Of a stretch of DNA of 44,781 nt, positions 7,861 through 16,057 are shown one piece after another. The stretch comes from JBDIVL01 sp039794405 (GTDB lineage Bacteria > Planctomycetota > Brocadiia > Brocadiales > Brocadiaceae), in contig JBDIVL010000033.1 of assembly GCA_039794405.1 (NCBI GenBank), positions 1 through 44,781 of the forward strand, written 5' to 3'. The first letter of the stretch is position 1. Each line of letters begins with the position of its first letter. The notes under the pieces were generated by a model. The model was not told the DNA's origin. It searched no databases and was given only the letters and a program-made list of their open reading frames with translations. Position numbers and translations under genes: made by a program.

Positions 7861-7957
7861 TGTAGGGGGGAACCTCGTGTTCGCCCAGATGAGAAGCAAA
7901 CAGAAACGTTTTGAATCGTGCGGGGCGAGGGAGAACACAAGGTTATCCCCTACATCG
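7861..7957. repeat. Repeat family C copy 2
   Basis: Starts with TGTAGGGGGGAACC and ends GAACACAAGGTTATCCCC plus TACATCGG. The inner AACAGAAACGTTTTGAATCG is inverted relative to the copy at 24-116. It is inserted between the leader terminator and the BON genes. Confidence 0.65.
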
Positions 7958-7997
7958 GCGATATAAAAAGTCGCCGAAGGCACAATTAAATGTAAGA

Positions 7998-8018
7998 GTG
8001 ACGTATGCAATACGTCAC
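7998..8018. promoter_or_regulatory. Perfect dyad upstream of BON operon
   Basis: GTGACGTAT-GCA-ATACGTCAC has 9-base arms without mismatch. It ends 30 bases before the start codon of the first BON-domain gene. The position and symmetry suit a repressor operator or an mRNA hairpin near the ribosome site. The cognate factor is unknown. Confidence 0.5.
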
Positions 8019-8048
8019 GATAATATATTTTGAAGAAAGGAGAAAACC

Positions 8049-8819
8049 ATGAGAAGCCTGATGAAAGGTGTGATTGCATTTATGCTTGTCATGGTAATTA
8101 TGTATTATGCCAATATTCTGGCGAAAGGCAACGCCGGAGAATACAGTAATGATTCTGATATTACTACGAGAGTGCAAAATGCACTTGCTGCAGACCTGAT
8201 AGTGGGAAAGGAGGATATTGAGGTAGAGACACATCGGGGTACCGTGCTGCTAAGTGGTTTTGTAGATACCGTTGAGCAGGTAAACAGGGCGGGTGAGATT
8301 GCATCTCATATTGAGGGTGTTACATCTGTGAAGAATAACATCGTCGTAAAAGAAGAGAGTTTCGGAGAGTACATCGATGATACGGTTATCACGGTAAAAG
8401 TAAAATCGGCTTATGCCGTTGACCCGCTTGTTAGTGCATTGGCTGTCAAGGTGGAAACATTTAACGGGGTGGTACAACTGAGTGGTTTTGTAGACAATGT
8501 TGAACAAGCCCGTAAGGCAGAGGAGGTTGCCGCCGGTGTTAAGGGTGTTAAATTCGTGAAGAATAATATTATTGTAAAGGATGGAGAAGAAGGGACTATA
8601 GGTAGATATATTGATGATTCTGTTATTAGCGCAAAAGTGAAGTCTGCTTTTGCCGTTGACAAAACTGTTAGTGCCCTGGATGTCAAAGTAGCTACGTTTA
8701 ACGGGGTGGTGCAACTGAGTGGTTTTGTAGATAGTGCAGAACAGGCCAGCAAGGCAGAGGAGATTGCGGCTAGTATTAAAGGTGTCAGATCGGTAAGGAA
8801 CAATATCATCGTAAAATAA
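8049..8819 (+). CDS. Secreted triple BON-domain protein
   Basis: This 256-residue protein has an N-terminal signal (about residues 1-26) and three consecutive BON domains (about 37-99, 112-174 and 193-255). Each contains the typical VETHRGTVLLSGFVD-like core and ends in SVKNNIVVK or a close variant. BON domains bind phospholipid or other envelope surfaces; OsmY-like proteins of this type protect the envelope under osmotic or other stress. The second and third units are almost identical at DNA level, pointing to a recent internal duplication. An AAGAAAGGAGAAAACC ribosome site supports the start. A second BON gene follows after 24 bases, so they form an operon. Confidence 0.88.
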   Translation: MRSLMKGVIAFMLVMVIMYYANILAKGNAGEYSNDSDITTRVQNALAADLIVGKEDIEVETHRGTVLLSGFVDTVEQVNRAGEIASHIEGVTSVKNNIVVKEESFGEYIDDTVITVKVKSAYAVDPLVSALAVKVETFNGVVQLSGFVDNVEQARKAEEVAAGVKGVKFVKNNIIVKDGEEGTIGRYIDDSVISAKVKSAFAVDKTVSALDVKVATFNGVVQLSGFVDSAEQASKAEEIAASIKGVRSVRNNIIVK

Positions 8820-8843
8820 TATCATGGAAGAAAGGAGACGCTT

Positions 8844-9161
8844 ATGAGAATGATAACGAATTACATGATTACTTTTGTCCTGATTGCTGTAGTGATAGGT
8901 TCTGTGGTAGGCTGTGCCGGTAATGAAGGCAGAAGGAGTACCGGGACATATATTGACGATACTGCTATTACTACGAAAGTGAAGTCGGCCCTTGCATCTG
9001 ATCCAATCGTTAGTGCGTTGGATGTTGATGTAGACACTTCCGAAGGGAGGGTGCAGTTAAGCGGTTTTGTGGAAACAGAGGAACAATCAGAAAGGGCAGA
9101 AGATATTGCACAAAGTATTGAAGGTGTCAGATCGGTTGAGAACGATATTATCGTGAAATAG
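8844..9161 (+). CDS. BON-domain lipoprotein
   Basis: This 105-residue protein has a hydrophobic leader and a lipobox-like VVGCAG at about residues 21-26, so it is probably a lipoprotein. One BON domain (about 42-104) has the sequence DVDTSEGRVQLSGFVETEEQ and ends SVENDIIVK, closely related to the units of the preceding protein. GAAAGGAGACGCTT before the ATG is a good ribosome site. Together the two genes give an envelope-associated BON pair. Control by the leader RNA at 7676 and the dyad at 7998 is inferred from position. Confidence 0.87.
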   Translation: MRMITNYMITFVLIAVVIGSVVGCAGNEGRRSTGTYIDDTAITTKVKSALASDPIVSALDVDVDTSEGRVQLSGFVETEEQSERAEDIAQSIEGVRSVENDIIVK

Positions 9162-9594
9162 GCTTTTCCATTGTTTCTGTAACCAGCGAGCTCAACAAAT
9201 AAGTAAGGTACATATTTTTACTAAAAATGAATAGTGGATAGTAGATAGCGAATAAGAGAAAGAGATAGTAACGAAACTATCCACTGATCAGTATTTCCAG
9301 GGCTGGTTCAAGCGTTCCCGATTGAACCGAAATGTTTGGCATATCTCCTATGCCTGGTGTCAATCAAGAACGTACAGTTTCAATGCTTAGGATTATCTGA
9401 AAAGATGCAATGACGGATTCACTTCGTTTCATCCACCCTACCTGCAATTCTCTCATGAGTAGGGTGGATTAAGCAGAGCGGATCTACCAATCGGATAAAT
9501 CTCAGGCATGAATATGAGTTTTTCAGACAGTCTCTAAAACTTAAAACTCATTTGATCCAGTTTGAGAGATCGGGGACGTGAAGAATTGCTTTCA
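9162..9594. other. Repeat-containing gap
   Basis: This gap separates the convergent BON genes from the radical SAM gene. Besides the partial family A copy it contains ATAGTGGATAGTAGATAGCG with a complementary ACTATCCACT (9229-9290). A palindromic element with CCACCCTAC (about 9439-9447) and GTAGGGTGG (about 9461-9469) also lies here. No gene was recognised. Confidence 0.55.
9301..9390 (+). repeat. Repeat family A, right end missing
   Basis: The left palindrome (GGTTCAAGCGTTCCCGATTG), GAAATGTTTGGCAT and ATGCCTGGTGTCAATCAAG are present. The right palindrome is lost after CAATGCTTAGGA. Confidence 0.75.
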
Positions 9595-10617
9595 TCACCG
9601 TAGCACTTTTCTACCAATCCGTCGTTTTACTGACATGGCAAGCTCTCTCACCATTAACCACTTATCTTCTAATGCCCACATGTGAAAGGGCAGTACACAT
9701 CCGCATCGCAGGCAATCGGCTTGAGGACCCATCATGCACGGCTTTTTTACCTGTCCCTGAGGATCAAGGCAAAAGGCTACCTCTTTAAAGATACAGTTTC
9801 TTGTAATTTCTTTACACTTATCAGATTTCATCAACTTAAGAACGATACTGGGTACACCGATGAAATCTCCATACTTTTCTTCTTTCAGCGAAAGGAGTTT
9901 ATCCAGTATTTCATCGCGTAGTTTCCAGCCAGGCCAAAGGTCATCATTCTTTAAGCCTTTTATAGGGGTGTACATCTGGAATAGACACCCCTTAATTCCA
10001 ACGTTTTTCCATTCTTCTATAAAATATTCGATATCCTGATAATTCATTTTATTGATTACCATCGATACGATGATCTTTAATTCAGGTCTGTGAGCGTGTT
10101 TTTTTATTTTCTCATAACACCCCTTTCCCCGAATGGCGTCATGCACATCCTTTGTGCCGTCAACCGATATGTAGAAATTTACATCCGGCCAACTGGGAAG
10201 TTCAATTGTGCCATTGGTGGCGATTAGATTAGATTTGAAATATTTCATCCCGCGCTCTATCAGTTCCTTTCTGAGCAAGGGTTCACCACCAATCCATGAG
10301 CATTGATAAAATGGAAAATGTGCATTTTTTAGGTTCTCTAGTTTTTCTATCCACTCATCATCGCTCAGTTCCGGTCTTTCCTCATAGTCATGTGCATAAA
10401 AATAGCAGTGTTTACAACGCAAGTTACAACGATTGGTAATATCAATAGCCCCGATGGTGCCTTTTGGTTTGCCAAAGAGGTCGAATTTACTTAAATCGTA
10501 TAATTTAAAAAGGAATTTTGTTCTTTTCTTTCCTATCGTTTGACAGGAATAACCGAATAATTTGTCTCTGAATGTTTGTTTTGGACCGAGTTGTTTATTT
10601 TCTATTGTGTTGATCAT
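9595..10617 (-). CDS. Radical SAM protein with C-terminal cysteine cluster
   Basis: This 340-residue enzyme has the classical CxxxCxxC iron-sulfur motif in NRCNLRCKHCYF (C64, C68, C71) and the GGEP-type motif at SWIGGEPLL (about 108-114). A second cysteine group near the C-terminus (C268, C275, C283, C294, C302, C305, C307) suggests a SPASM/twitch-like auxiliary cluster. Such enzymes often modify peptides or act as anaerobic maturases, but the substrate cannot be read from sequence. Its ATG overlaps the stop of the upstream secreted protein gene (ATGA), so the two are translationally coupled and may share a pathway. It is the last gene of the 11562-9595 operon. Confidence 0.85.
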   Translation of the reverse strand: MINTIENKQLGPKQTFRDKLFGYSCQTIGKKRTKFLFKLYDLSKFDLFGKPKGTIGAIDITNRCNLRCKHCYFYAHDYEERPELSDDEWIEKLENLKNAHFPFYQCSWIGGEPLLRKELIERGMKYFKSNLIATNGTIELPSWPDVNFYISVDGTKDVHDAIRGKGCYEKIKKHAHRPELKIIVSMVINKMNYQDIEYFIEEWKNVGIKGCLFQMYTPIKGLKNDDLWPGWKLRDEILDKLLSLKEEKYGDFIGVPSIVLKLMKSDKCKEITRNCIFKEVAFCLDPQGQVKKPCMMGPQADCLRCGCVLPFHMWALEDKWLMVRELAMSVKRRIGRKVLR

Positions 10618-11177
10618 TTTACATCAGAAAAATCAATGGTATATTTTCTCGAATCATTTCTCATCTTTACAATAATTGTTGTATTTGCCCCGGGATCTAC
10701 TTTATCACTTTGAAAAGTACCAACTACACCTTGCCGTTCCTTATACTTTACACCAAATTCGGTTTTCTGGGGTAACACATTATTTGTTCCCTGTATCAGG
10801 ATAATTTGAACATCTTCCGGTGTTTTAACATTTTCGGCTGGAACAGCCACTGCAACCTTGAAGGTTGCTGATCTTGCAATTTCTTTTATATCATCTGGAG
10901 TAAGGGTCTTGTCTTTCAAGGCCACCATAGCTGACGTAACAGCAGCATTAATATACTTGCTCATAACGATTCCTCCTTCTCCATGAGGATATTCTCCAAA
11001 ACAAGCTTTTTTCACGATGGGACTATCAAAGACCTCTTTTCCCTTGTATTTTGAACCATACTCGCTTGCCTCTTTTACCTGTTCCAGTGCTAGTTGAGTA
11101 TCGAACGCCTCTGATAGTACCGGCATTCCCAGGGTAATTATACAGACCAAGCTTATGTAACGGGTAATAAATCTCAT
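10614..11177 (-). CDS. Secreted protein of unknown function
   Basis: I chose the start at 11177, which gives MRFITRYISLVCIITLG and a clean signal peptide ending VLSEAF. It is preceded by a GGAGGAAAAGCT ribosome site; an earlier in-frame start would add 27 residues. The mature protein (about 165 residues) contains SEYGSKYKGKEVFDSPIVKK, a segment TLTPDDIKEIARSATFKVAV and a C-terminal stretch with GANTTIIVKMRNDSRKYTID. No family is recognised with confidence. It overlaps the radical SAM gene by four bases. The start lies 25 bases after the preceding gene's stop, so it belongs to the same operon. Confidence 0.75.
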   Translation of the reverse strand: MRFITRYISLVCIITLGMPVLSEAFDTQLALEQVKEASEYGSKYKGKEVFDSPIVKKACFGEYPHGEGGIVMSKYINAAVTSAMVALKDKTLTPDDIKEIARSATFKVAVAVPAENVKTPEDVQIILIQGTNNVLPQKTEFGVKYKERQGVVGTFQSDKVDPGANTTIIVKMRNDSRKYTIDFSDVK

Positions 11178-11202
11178 AGCTTTTCCTCCTGTTGATGCCA
11201 TA

Positions 11203-11562
11203 TTATACTTCACATAATTTAAGTTCTTTGCCGGTAATTTCACTAACTTTTTTCCCAAGGTTTTTCATTTCCTTAAGGCCGCCCCGGCCGGATGATTCAC
11301 CAACTTCATCTACCAATACCTTCTTCCCATCAGTCAAATGCAATAACACTACGTATCTGATATATTTGTTTGGTACCGAATCTATTGCTTCCTTTGCAAC
11401 TTCCACTTTTTTTATTTTAGAGAAGGGGAAGCTCTCTTCATTATCGAAAAAAAGCGTCCTTCTAATCTTGGTTGTTACACGTTCTACCCTGCCATCAATT
11501 GTAATAGCCTTGAAAAAGGAACTCAATACAAGTTTATGTGTAACTTTTTTCTTTAATACCAT
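11203..11562 (-). CDS. Small conserved-looking protein of unknown function
   Basis: This 119-residue, soluble, lysine-rich protein is the first gene of the three-gene minus-strand operon. It contains ITIDGRVERVTTKIRRTLFF, a hydrophobic strand KYIRYVVLLHLTDGKKVLVD and a glycine-rich GESSGRGGLKEMKNLGKKV. The pattern of alternating beta strands with one helix resembles a PH-like or bacterial membrane-binding fold, but this is a guess. There is no signal peptide. AAAGGGGGTACG upstream can serve as ribosome site. The sigma-70 promoter at 11742-11770 points into it. Confidence 0.65.
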   Translation of the reverse strand: MVLKKKVTHKLVLSSFFKAITIDGRVERVTTKIRRTLFFDNEESFPFSKIKKVEVAKEAIDSVPNKYIRYVVLLHLTDGKKVLVDEVGESSGRGGLKEMKNLGKKVSEITGKELKLCEV

Positions 11563-11741
11563 AATGGTTTCGTACCCCCTTTTTCAATATTCACGCGTAC
11601 GAATGGATGATTAAATACTTTTACTGTGATTTATCTTCACAAATGAATCAAGTTTTCGGTGCACGATATCATATATCCTGCATCTCACTTTTCCTTGGTC
11701 TAAGGCTTTAGATCGTTAGTTATCGTATCAGAAACACAGGA

Positions 11742-11770
11742 ACTATATCACATATCGTAAATACAGTCAA
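11742..11770 (-). promoter_or_regulatory. Sigma-70 type promoter
   Basis: On the minus strand TTGACT (11770-11765) and TATAGT (11747-11742) are separated by exactly 17 bases. Each box differs from consensus by one base. Transcription would begin near 11735 and give a leader of about 170 bases before the gene starting at 11562. Confidence 0.7.
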
Positions 11771-11897
11771 AACTATTATTTTTAGAAATTTTGTTCTATC
11801 TACTTACATAGGAGAACTTAATAAATTATCTTACGTAGTTAAGATAATATACTGGAGATGAAAAATCAAATTAAATGTCCGGGAGTGTTTAAAAGAT

Positions 11898-12020
11898 ATA
11901 TTGTAACTGCTTGGGTTTGAGGTTCAGAGTTCACGGTTCGGGGTTAGGGAGAGAAGGATATTGAAAGGTTTGAAGAAAACAATCAACCGTGAACCTTGCA
12001 ACCTGAGTAGTTACGATATA
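11898..12020 (+). repeat. Repeat family E copy 1
   Basis: Contains GGTTAGGGAGAGAAGG, TTGAAAGGTTTGAAGAAA and a closing CCTGAGTAGTTAC. The same blocks occur inverted at 35300-35417, and shorter pieces lie near 5622 and 44084. Confidence 0.65.
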
Positions 12021-12023
12021 TTA

Positions 12024-12066
12024 AAAAAGAAGCTCCCCATCCTGTATAGGTAAGAATAGGGAGCTT
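12024..12066 (-). terminator. Intrinsic terminator after the foldase gene
   Basis: Read on the minus strand, AAGCTCCC pairs with GGGGAGCTT and is followed by CTTTTTTAA. It starts about 40 bases after the stop codon of the gene at 12108-13169. Confidence 0.8.
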
Positions 12067-12107
12067 GCCTTGCTAAAGCAAATTTTTTTCAGAGAAGTTT
12101 GCTTTGA

Positions 12108-13169
12108 TTATCCGTTAGACTTAATATCTATCTTGGCATTCTGTCTCAATTGTGGTATCAGGGCATTTAGCCTTTCTGATAGCATATCGATTTTAACATT
12201 TTGCTTTATATCAAAGAAGTTAACATCGTTTCCCTTTTTTATTTCCGTAACCTTTATAATATGATAGCCAAAATCTGTCTCTATGGGATCACTTATTTGT
12301 CCTACCTTTAGTGCAAATGCGGCTGCAGCAAATGGCTCAACCATCTGCCCTTTTCTCTTAAAGAATCCTAAATCTCCACCCTTTTTTGCAGAAGGGCAAT
12401 CAGAATATTCCTCAGCAGCCTTGGCAAAGTCTTTCCCAGCATCAACTTCTGCTTTTGCTTTTTTGATTTTTTCTTTCGCCTGAGCTAACTCTGTTTCTGT
12501 TTCTGCTTCCCGTGTATCTACCAGGATATGGCTTGCTTTTACCTCGGTACCGTCGTAAGTAGCTTTATTTTGCTCAAAGTATGATTTTATCTTCTTATCA
12601 TCAAGGTCCTTACCGAGATGCTTTTCTAAGGAAAGTGATATAACAATATCCCTCTTTAAATCATCGATGCTGCCTCCATGGCTCTCTAACACCTGTTCTA
12701 ATGTCTGACCTTCCAGACTTGGATTTGACTTGACGTCTTCCCGCACCTTATTTAATTCTGCGTCAATATCTGCCTTGCTAACTTCAATCTTGTTCTCTCC
12801 GATAAATTGCATAATAAGTTTTTGGGTAATCAGCCCGTCGATTATTTGTTTTGTGACTGCCGGAATTTGTTCTTTATTAATCTGGTTTCCGAATCTATTG
12901 AGTATTTTATCAACCTCTTTTTTGGTAATATTTTCACCATTTACCGTTGCCAAAACCTTATTTGAATCATCTTCTTTTGGGGAAGGTGTGGACTCTTTTT
13001 GTTTTGGATCGGCAGTTTCTTTCTTTTCTGAGGACGCAGAGACCTTTTTCGCCTGTGCAGAGGTCTTTGATGTTTTCTTCGTATCCGTTTCAGTAGCAGA
13101 GACACTTAAATAAACAAAGAATACCCCACCTAATACAATCCCTATCGGCCTAAAAAATCGCTTTAACAT
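12108..13169 (-). CDS. Periplasmic parvulin-type peptidyl-prolyl isomerase (SurA/PpiC-like)
   Basis: This 353-residue protein has an N-terminal signal anchor (about residues 9-27) and a charged lysine/serine/proline linker (about 30-68). A SurA_N-type chaperone domain (about 69-190, VLATVNGENITKKEVDKILN) follows. The parvulin domain spans about 207-312, with VKASHILVDT, GGDLGFFKRKGQM and FGYHIIKVTEIKKG. It is expected to help fold outer-membrane or secreted proteins in the periplasm. The gene has its own promoter (13357-13386) and an intrinsic terminator, so it is a single-gene unit. The linker is unusually acidic and lysine-rich but not abnormal for planctomycetes. Confidence 0.9.
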   Translation of the reverse strand: MLKRFFRPIGIVLGGVFFVYLSVSATETDTKKTSKTSAQAKKVSASSEKKETADPKQKESTPSPKEDDSNKVLATVNGENITKKEVDKILNRFGNQINKEQIPAVTKQIIDGLITQKLIMQFIGENKIEVSKADIDAELNKVREDVKSNPSLEGQTLEQVLESHGGSIDDLKRDIVISLSLEKHLGKDLDDKKIKSYFEQNKATYDGTEVKASHILVDTREAETETELAQAKEKIKKAKAEVDAGKDFAKAAEEYSDCPSAKKGGDLGFFKRKGQMVEPFAAAAFALKVGQISDPIETDFGYHIIKVTEIKKGNDVNFFDIKQNVKIDMLSERLNALIPQLRQNAKIDIKSNG

Positions 13170-13208
13170 CGACTTCTCCTATAAAAAAGTAAAAAAAACA
13201 GCAACAGT

Positions 13209-13346
13209 TCACCGCAGAGGGCGCAAAGAAGGCAAAAAATAATTCTATGAGAAGCTAAAAGTTAGAGGTTGGAAGCTGGAAATACGACTTTTACTTCTAA
13301 CTTCCAATACCCTGTGATTTCCGCGTTCTCTTCGGTGAACTGTTGC
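13209..13346. repeat. Inverted CGCAGAGG-type repeat
   Basis: TTCACCGCAGAGGGCGCAAA at the left and TCTTCGGTGAACTG at the right form a loose terminal inverted pair. The phrase GCAAAGACGCAAAGGACGC near 5566 belongs to the same common type. It sits in the 5' leader of the foldase gene. Confidence 0.5.
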
Positions 13347-13356
13347 AAAAAATACT

Positions 13357-13386
13357 ATTATAGTCATGATAATATATCTTATTCAA
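13357..13386 (-). promoter_or_regulatory. Sigma-70 type promoter for the foldase gene
   Basis: On the minus strand TTGAAT (13386-13381) is followed after 18 bases by a perfect TATAAT (13362-13357). It lies about 190 bases upstream of the start codon at 13169. Confidence 0.65.
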
Positions 13387-13650
13387 TAATGCTACTTCTT
13401 TTTCAAATGACAGGGAAAGATCCCCGTCCCTTTATCGTCAGGAGTGTGATACCCTGAATTTTCAGATAGGTCCTACCCTGATGGGGCAGAAAGGATAAAA
13501 TCAGCATATGGCTTATGGTCAGGTAAATTACATGGTTAAATGGTTGTTATGGGAGAAAAGTTTTCACCTCACCATAGTAATGATATTCATCCATGTCATC
13601 CACTCAGATACATATTTTGATCAAAATGTTAAAATAACTTTTATAAGAAA

Positions 13651-14274
13651 CTACACTTTGTTCATGTATGTTAGCATGTCGATGACTCCCCGCCTGATCA
13701 TCATTACGGCTATTGCTGCCAGCAGTAAGGATGCAACCTTGGCGAAAGCTTTGGAACCGCCGTCACCCATTAATCGATAGATAAAATCTGCATTCAGGAA
13801 TACAATCCATACAATGAAAAGATTTACCACTAATGAGGCCAGGGTGGGTATGTAACCATAGGTGTCTACTGCAACAACGCTTGTCGTTAAAACGGCCGGT
13901 CCTACAACAAGTGGAATGCCTAAAGGGACAATTCCTATGGTTGAAGTTATTGTCTTTCTTTCACTTTTTGCAAAAAGCAGATCATGGATTGCAAAGACAA
14001 GCAGCAAGAGTCCACCGGCCATTTTAAAATCATATATTTCGATCCCTAAAACAGAAAAGACAAATTTGCCAATAACTATGAACCCAATGCTAATGGAAAG
14101 TGCGGTAATAACCGATTGGTTAATAATTTTTATCTTTCGTGGTTTTTCTATTCCTTCTATTAATGATATAAAAATAGGTAATATTGCCACGACGTCAATT
14201 GCAACAAAGATTGGTATGAAGGCAAGGAGAAAATTGTGCAAGTGTTTAAGCTGGAAAATTTGTAATACTTCCAT
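13651..14274 (-). CDS. MarC family integral membrane protein (UPF0056)
   Basis: This 207-residue protein has six hydrophobic helices. Family landmarks are FIPIFVAIDVVAILPIFISL near the start, the conserved GGLLLLVFAIHDLL and the loop PLGIPLVVGPAVLTTSV, which matches the MarC signature P-x-x-x-P-x-x-x-GP. The molecular function of MarC proteins is unsettled. I chose the ATG at 14274, which has AGAGGTGAT at a good distance, over a GTG twelve bases earlier that lies within that ribosome site. It is on the same strand as the downstream end of the response-regulator gene but 114 bases away. Confidence 0.88.
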   Translation of the reverse strand: MEVLQIFQLKHLHNFLLAFIPIFVAIDVVAILPIFISLIEGIEKPRKIKIINQSVITALSISIGFIVIGKFVFSVLGIEIYDFKMAGGLLLLVFAIHDLLFAKSERKTITSTIGIVPLGIPLVVGPAVLTTSVVAVDTYGYIPTLASLVVNLFIVWIVFLNADFIYRLMGDGGSKAFAKVASLLLAAIAVMMIRRGVIDMLTYMNKV

Positions 14275-14388
14275 AAGATATATCACCTCTGTAATATTCT
14301 TGTATAAGAACTTTGCTCCCTGACTCTATAACTGTATTTTTATTGCAGCGAGGCCACTTTTCGGGATTATTTACATCTTTCAATATAT

Positions 14389-15747
14389 CTACAATGAATC
14401 GATCATTTTATATTTGTTTATCTTATTATAAAGACTGGCACGGGATATCTGGAGTATTTTAGCTGCTTTTTCCTTGTCCGAGCCAGTTAATTCCATCGTA
14501 TTCATAATTACCTGACGCTCGAATTGATCCATTAATTCATGAAGCGGTTTTCCCGACAAGTCTTGCAGGAGTCCTCCTTTTTCCTGATATAAGGGAATAT
14601 CTCCAGGTTCGATCATCTTGCCCTTACAAAGAATTACTGCCCGTTCGATGACATTTTCTAATTCACGGACATTTCCTGGCCAGGAATATGACATGAGCTT
14701 GTTGAGCGTTTCACGGGAAATACCTTCTACCGTTTTTCTGTTCTTCTTGTTGTGGATGGAAAGAAAATGTGAAATCAGTAATGGGATATCATCTATTCGC
14801 TCCCGTAAGGGTGGAAGGAAAATGCGAATTACATTAAGTCTATAAAAGAGATCCCTTCTGAAGAATCCTTTTTCAACACGGTCTTCAAGGTCTGCATTGG
14901 TTGCTGCAATGATCCGTACATCTACTTTTACCGATTTATCGCTCCCCACGGTTTCGAATTCACTATCCTGCAAGACACGAAGCAACTTTGCTTGTATTGT
15001 CATCGAAATATTGCCAATTTCATCCAGGAATATTGTGCCGCGATCAGCTGTTCTAAAACGCCCGACCCTATCCTTTGTTGCACCGGTAAAAGCCCCTTTT
15101 TCGTGACCAAAAAGTTCGCTTTCCAGAAGCGTTTCTACCAATGCCGCACAATCAACCTTAACAAATGGACAATCTTTACGGGCACTATTATAATGTATAG
15201 CTCTGGCTGCTAATTCTTTTCCCGTGCCGGTTTCTCCTTGAATCAGGATATTTGCTTCTGTATTTGATACATTAGAGATGATTTCATAAATTTTTTTCAT
15301 CTTTATGCTTTCGCCGATGATATTACTATAGGTATATTTTTCAGCAAGTTCTGAACGCAGCCGGTCTACTTCCCCCTCAAGGCGCTGCAGTTGCAATATC
15401 TTCTCAATGACAATGATAAGCTCATCTCGTTTGAATGGCTTCGTAATATAATCTGAGGCACCGAGTTTCATTGCTTCTACAGCGTTACTAACGGTACCGT
15501 AGCTGGTCATTACAATCACATCTATGAGTGGATCCTGCTGTTTGGCTTTTTTTAAAACCTCTATACCATCCAAATCTGGCATGACTAAATCGGTAAGAAC
15601 AATAGAATACGCATCATTTGTGGATACCTTTTCAATGGCTTCTTTACCACTTGTGACGACATCCGATGTGTATCCCTTACTCTTAAGAAGTTCCTTACAC
15701 ATTTGTCCCATTGCCGGATCATCGTCTACGATTAATATCTTCCTCAA
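14389..15747 (-). CDS. NtrC-family sigma-54 response regulator
   Basis: This 452-residue regulator has a receiver domain (1-120) with the acidic cluster DDD at 8-10 and phosphoacceptor D53. The AAA+ domain carries Walker A GETGTGKE at 171-178, a canonical GAFTGA loop at 218-223 and Walker B TIFLDEIG. A Fis-type helix-turn-helix at the C-terminus reads AAKILQISRASLYNKI. It should activate sigma-54 promoters when phosphorylated. The PAS kinase at 16058-17197 is the next gene upstream on the same strand and is its likely partner. The 310-base gap between them contains a lone family A palindrome. Confidence 0.93.
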   Translation of the reverse strand: MRKILIVDDDPAMGQMCKELLKSKGYTSDVVTSGKEAIEKVSTNDAYSIVLTDLVMPDLDGIEVLKKAKQQDPLIDVIVMTSYGTVSNAVEAMKLGASDYITKPFKRDELIIVIEKILQLQRLEGEVDRLRSELAEKYTYSNIIGESIKMKKIYEIISNVSNTEANILIQGETGTGKELAARAIHYNSARKDCPFVKVDCAALVETLLESELFGHEKGAFTGATKDRVGRFRTADRGTIFLDEIGNISMTIQAKLLRVLQDSEFETVGSDKSVKVDVRIIAATNADLEDRVEKGFFRRDLFYRLNVIRIFLPPLRERIDDIPLLISHFLSIHNKKNRKTVEGISRETLNKLMSYSWPGNVRELENVIERAVILCKGKMIEPGDIPLYQEKGGLLQDLSGKPLHELMDQFERQVIMNTMELTGSDKEKAAKILQISRASLYNKINKYKMIDSL

Positions 15748-15964
15748 ATCCTCTTTCCCTCAGTAAAATACCTACGGGGTAAATAAAATTTTAGCGAGCA
15801 AATCCTCAGACCAACGAAAAGCGAGATGCACCATACACGATGCAGGATACAGGGTACCGTACATCAAAAACTTAAATGTAGAGGAATTTTCATTTTGTGT
15901 ATGCGGCATTCAAAAGTACAAACGACCTGCCTGGTCTTCTCTATACGTTTATCCGTGTCCTCAT

Positions 15965-15996
15965 GGTTGGTTCAATCGTAGACGATTGAACCAACC
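15965..15996. repeat. Solo palindrome of family A
   Basis: GGTTGGTTCAATCG with its exact complement around a TAGA centre. This is a single palindromic end without the rest of the element. It lies between the kinase and regulator genes and could form a strong mRNA hairpin there. Confidence 0.8.
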
Positions 15997-16057
15997 AGAG
16001 GGGTTTTTATAACCTGAATTATTTGTGAAGATAAATAGCGTATAAAACATTAAATAT

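Larger units (their letters stand above)
11563..12023. other. Regulatory and repeat region upstream of the radical SAM operon
   Basis: It contains the promoter at 11742-11770. A perfect dyad ATTATCTTA-N6-TAAGATAAT lies at 11825-11848. A segment near 11640-11720 (TCCTGCATCTCACTTTTCC) recurs inverted near 15800-15860. The family E repeat at 11898-12020 is also inside. No gene was recognised. Confidence 0.55.

Noticed and set aside
8250..8825. 191-codon open frame opposite the BON gene
   Set aside because: It is a shadow of the repeated BON domains; its own repeats mirror those of the plus strand and it has no ribosome site.
12730..13113. 127-codon open frame opposite the parvulin gene
   Set aside because: Antisense shadow of the Lys/Ser/Glu-rich linker, giving a Ser/Phe-rich nonsense protein.
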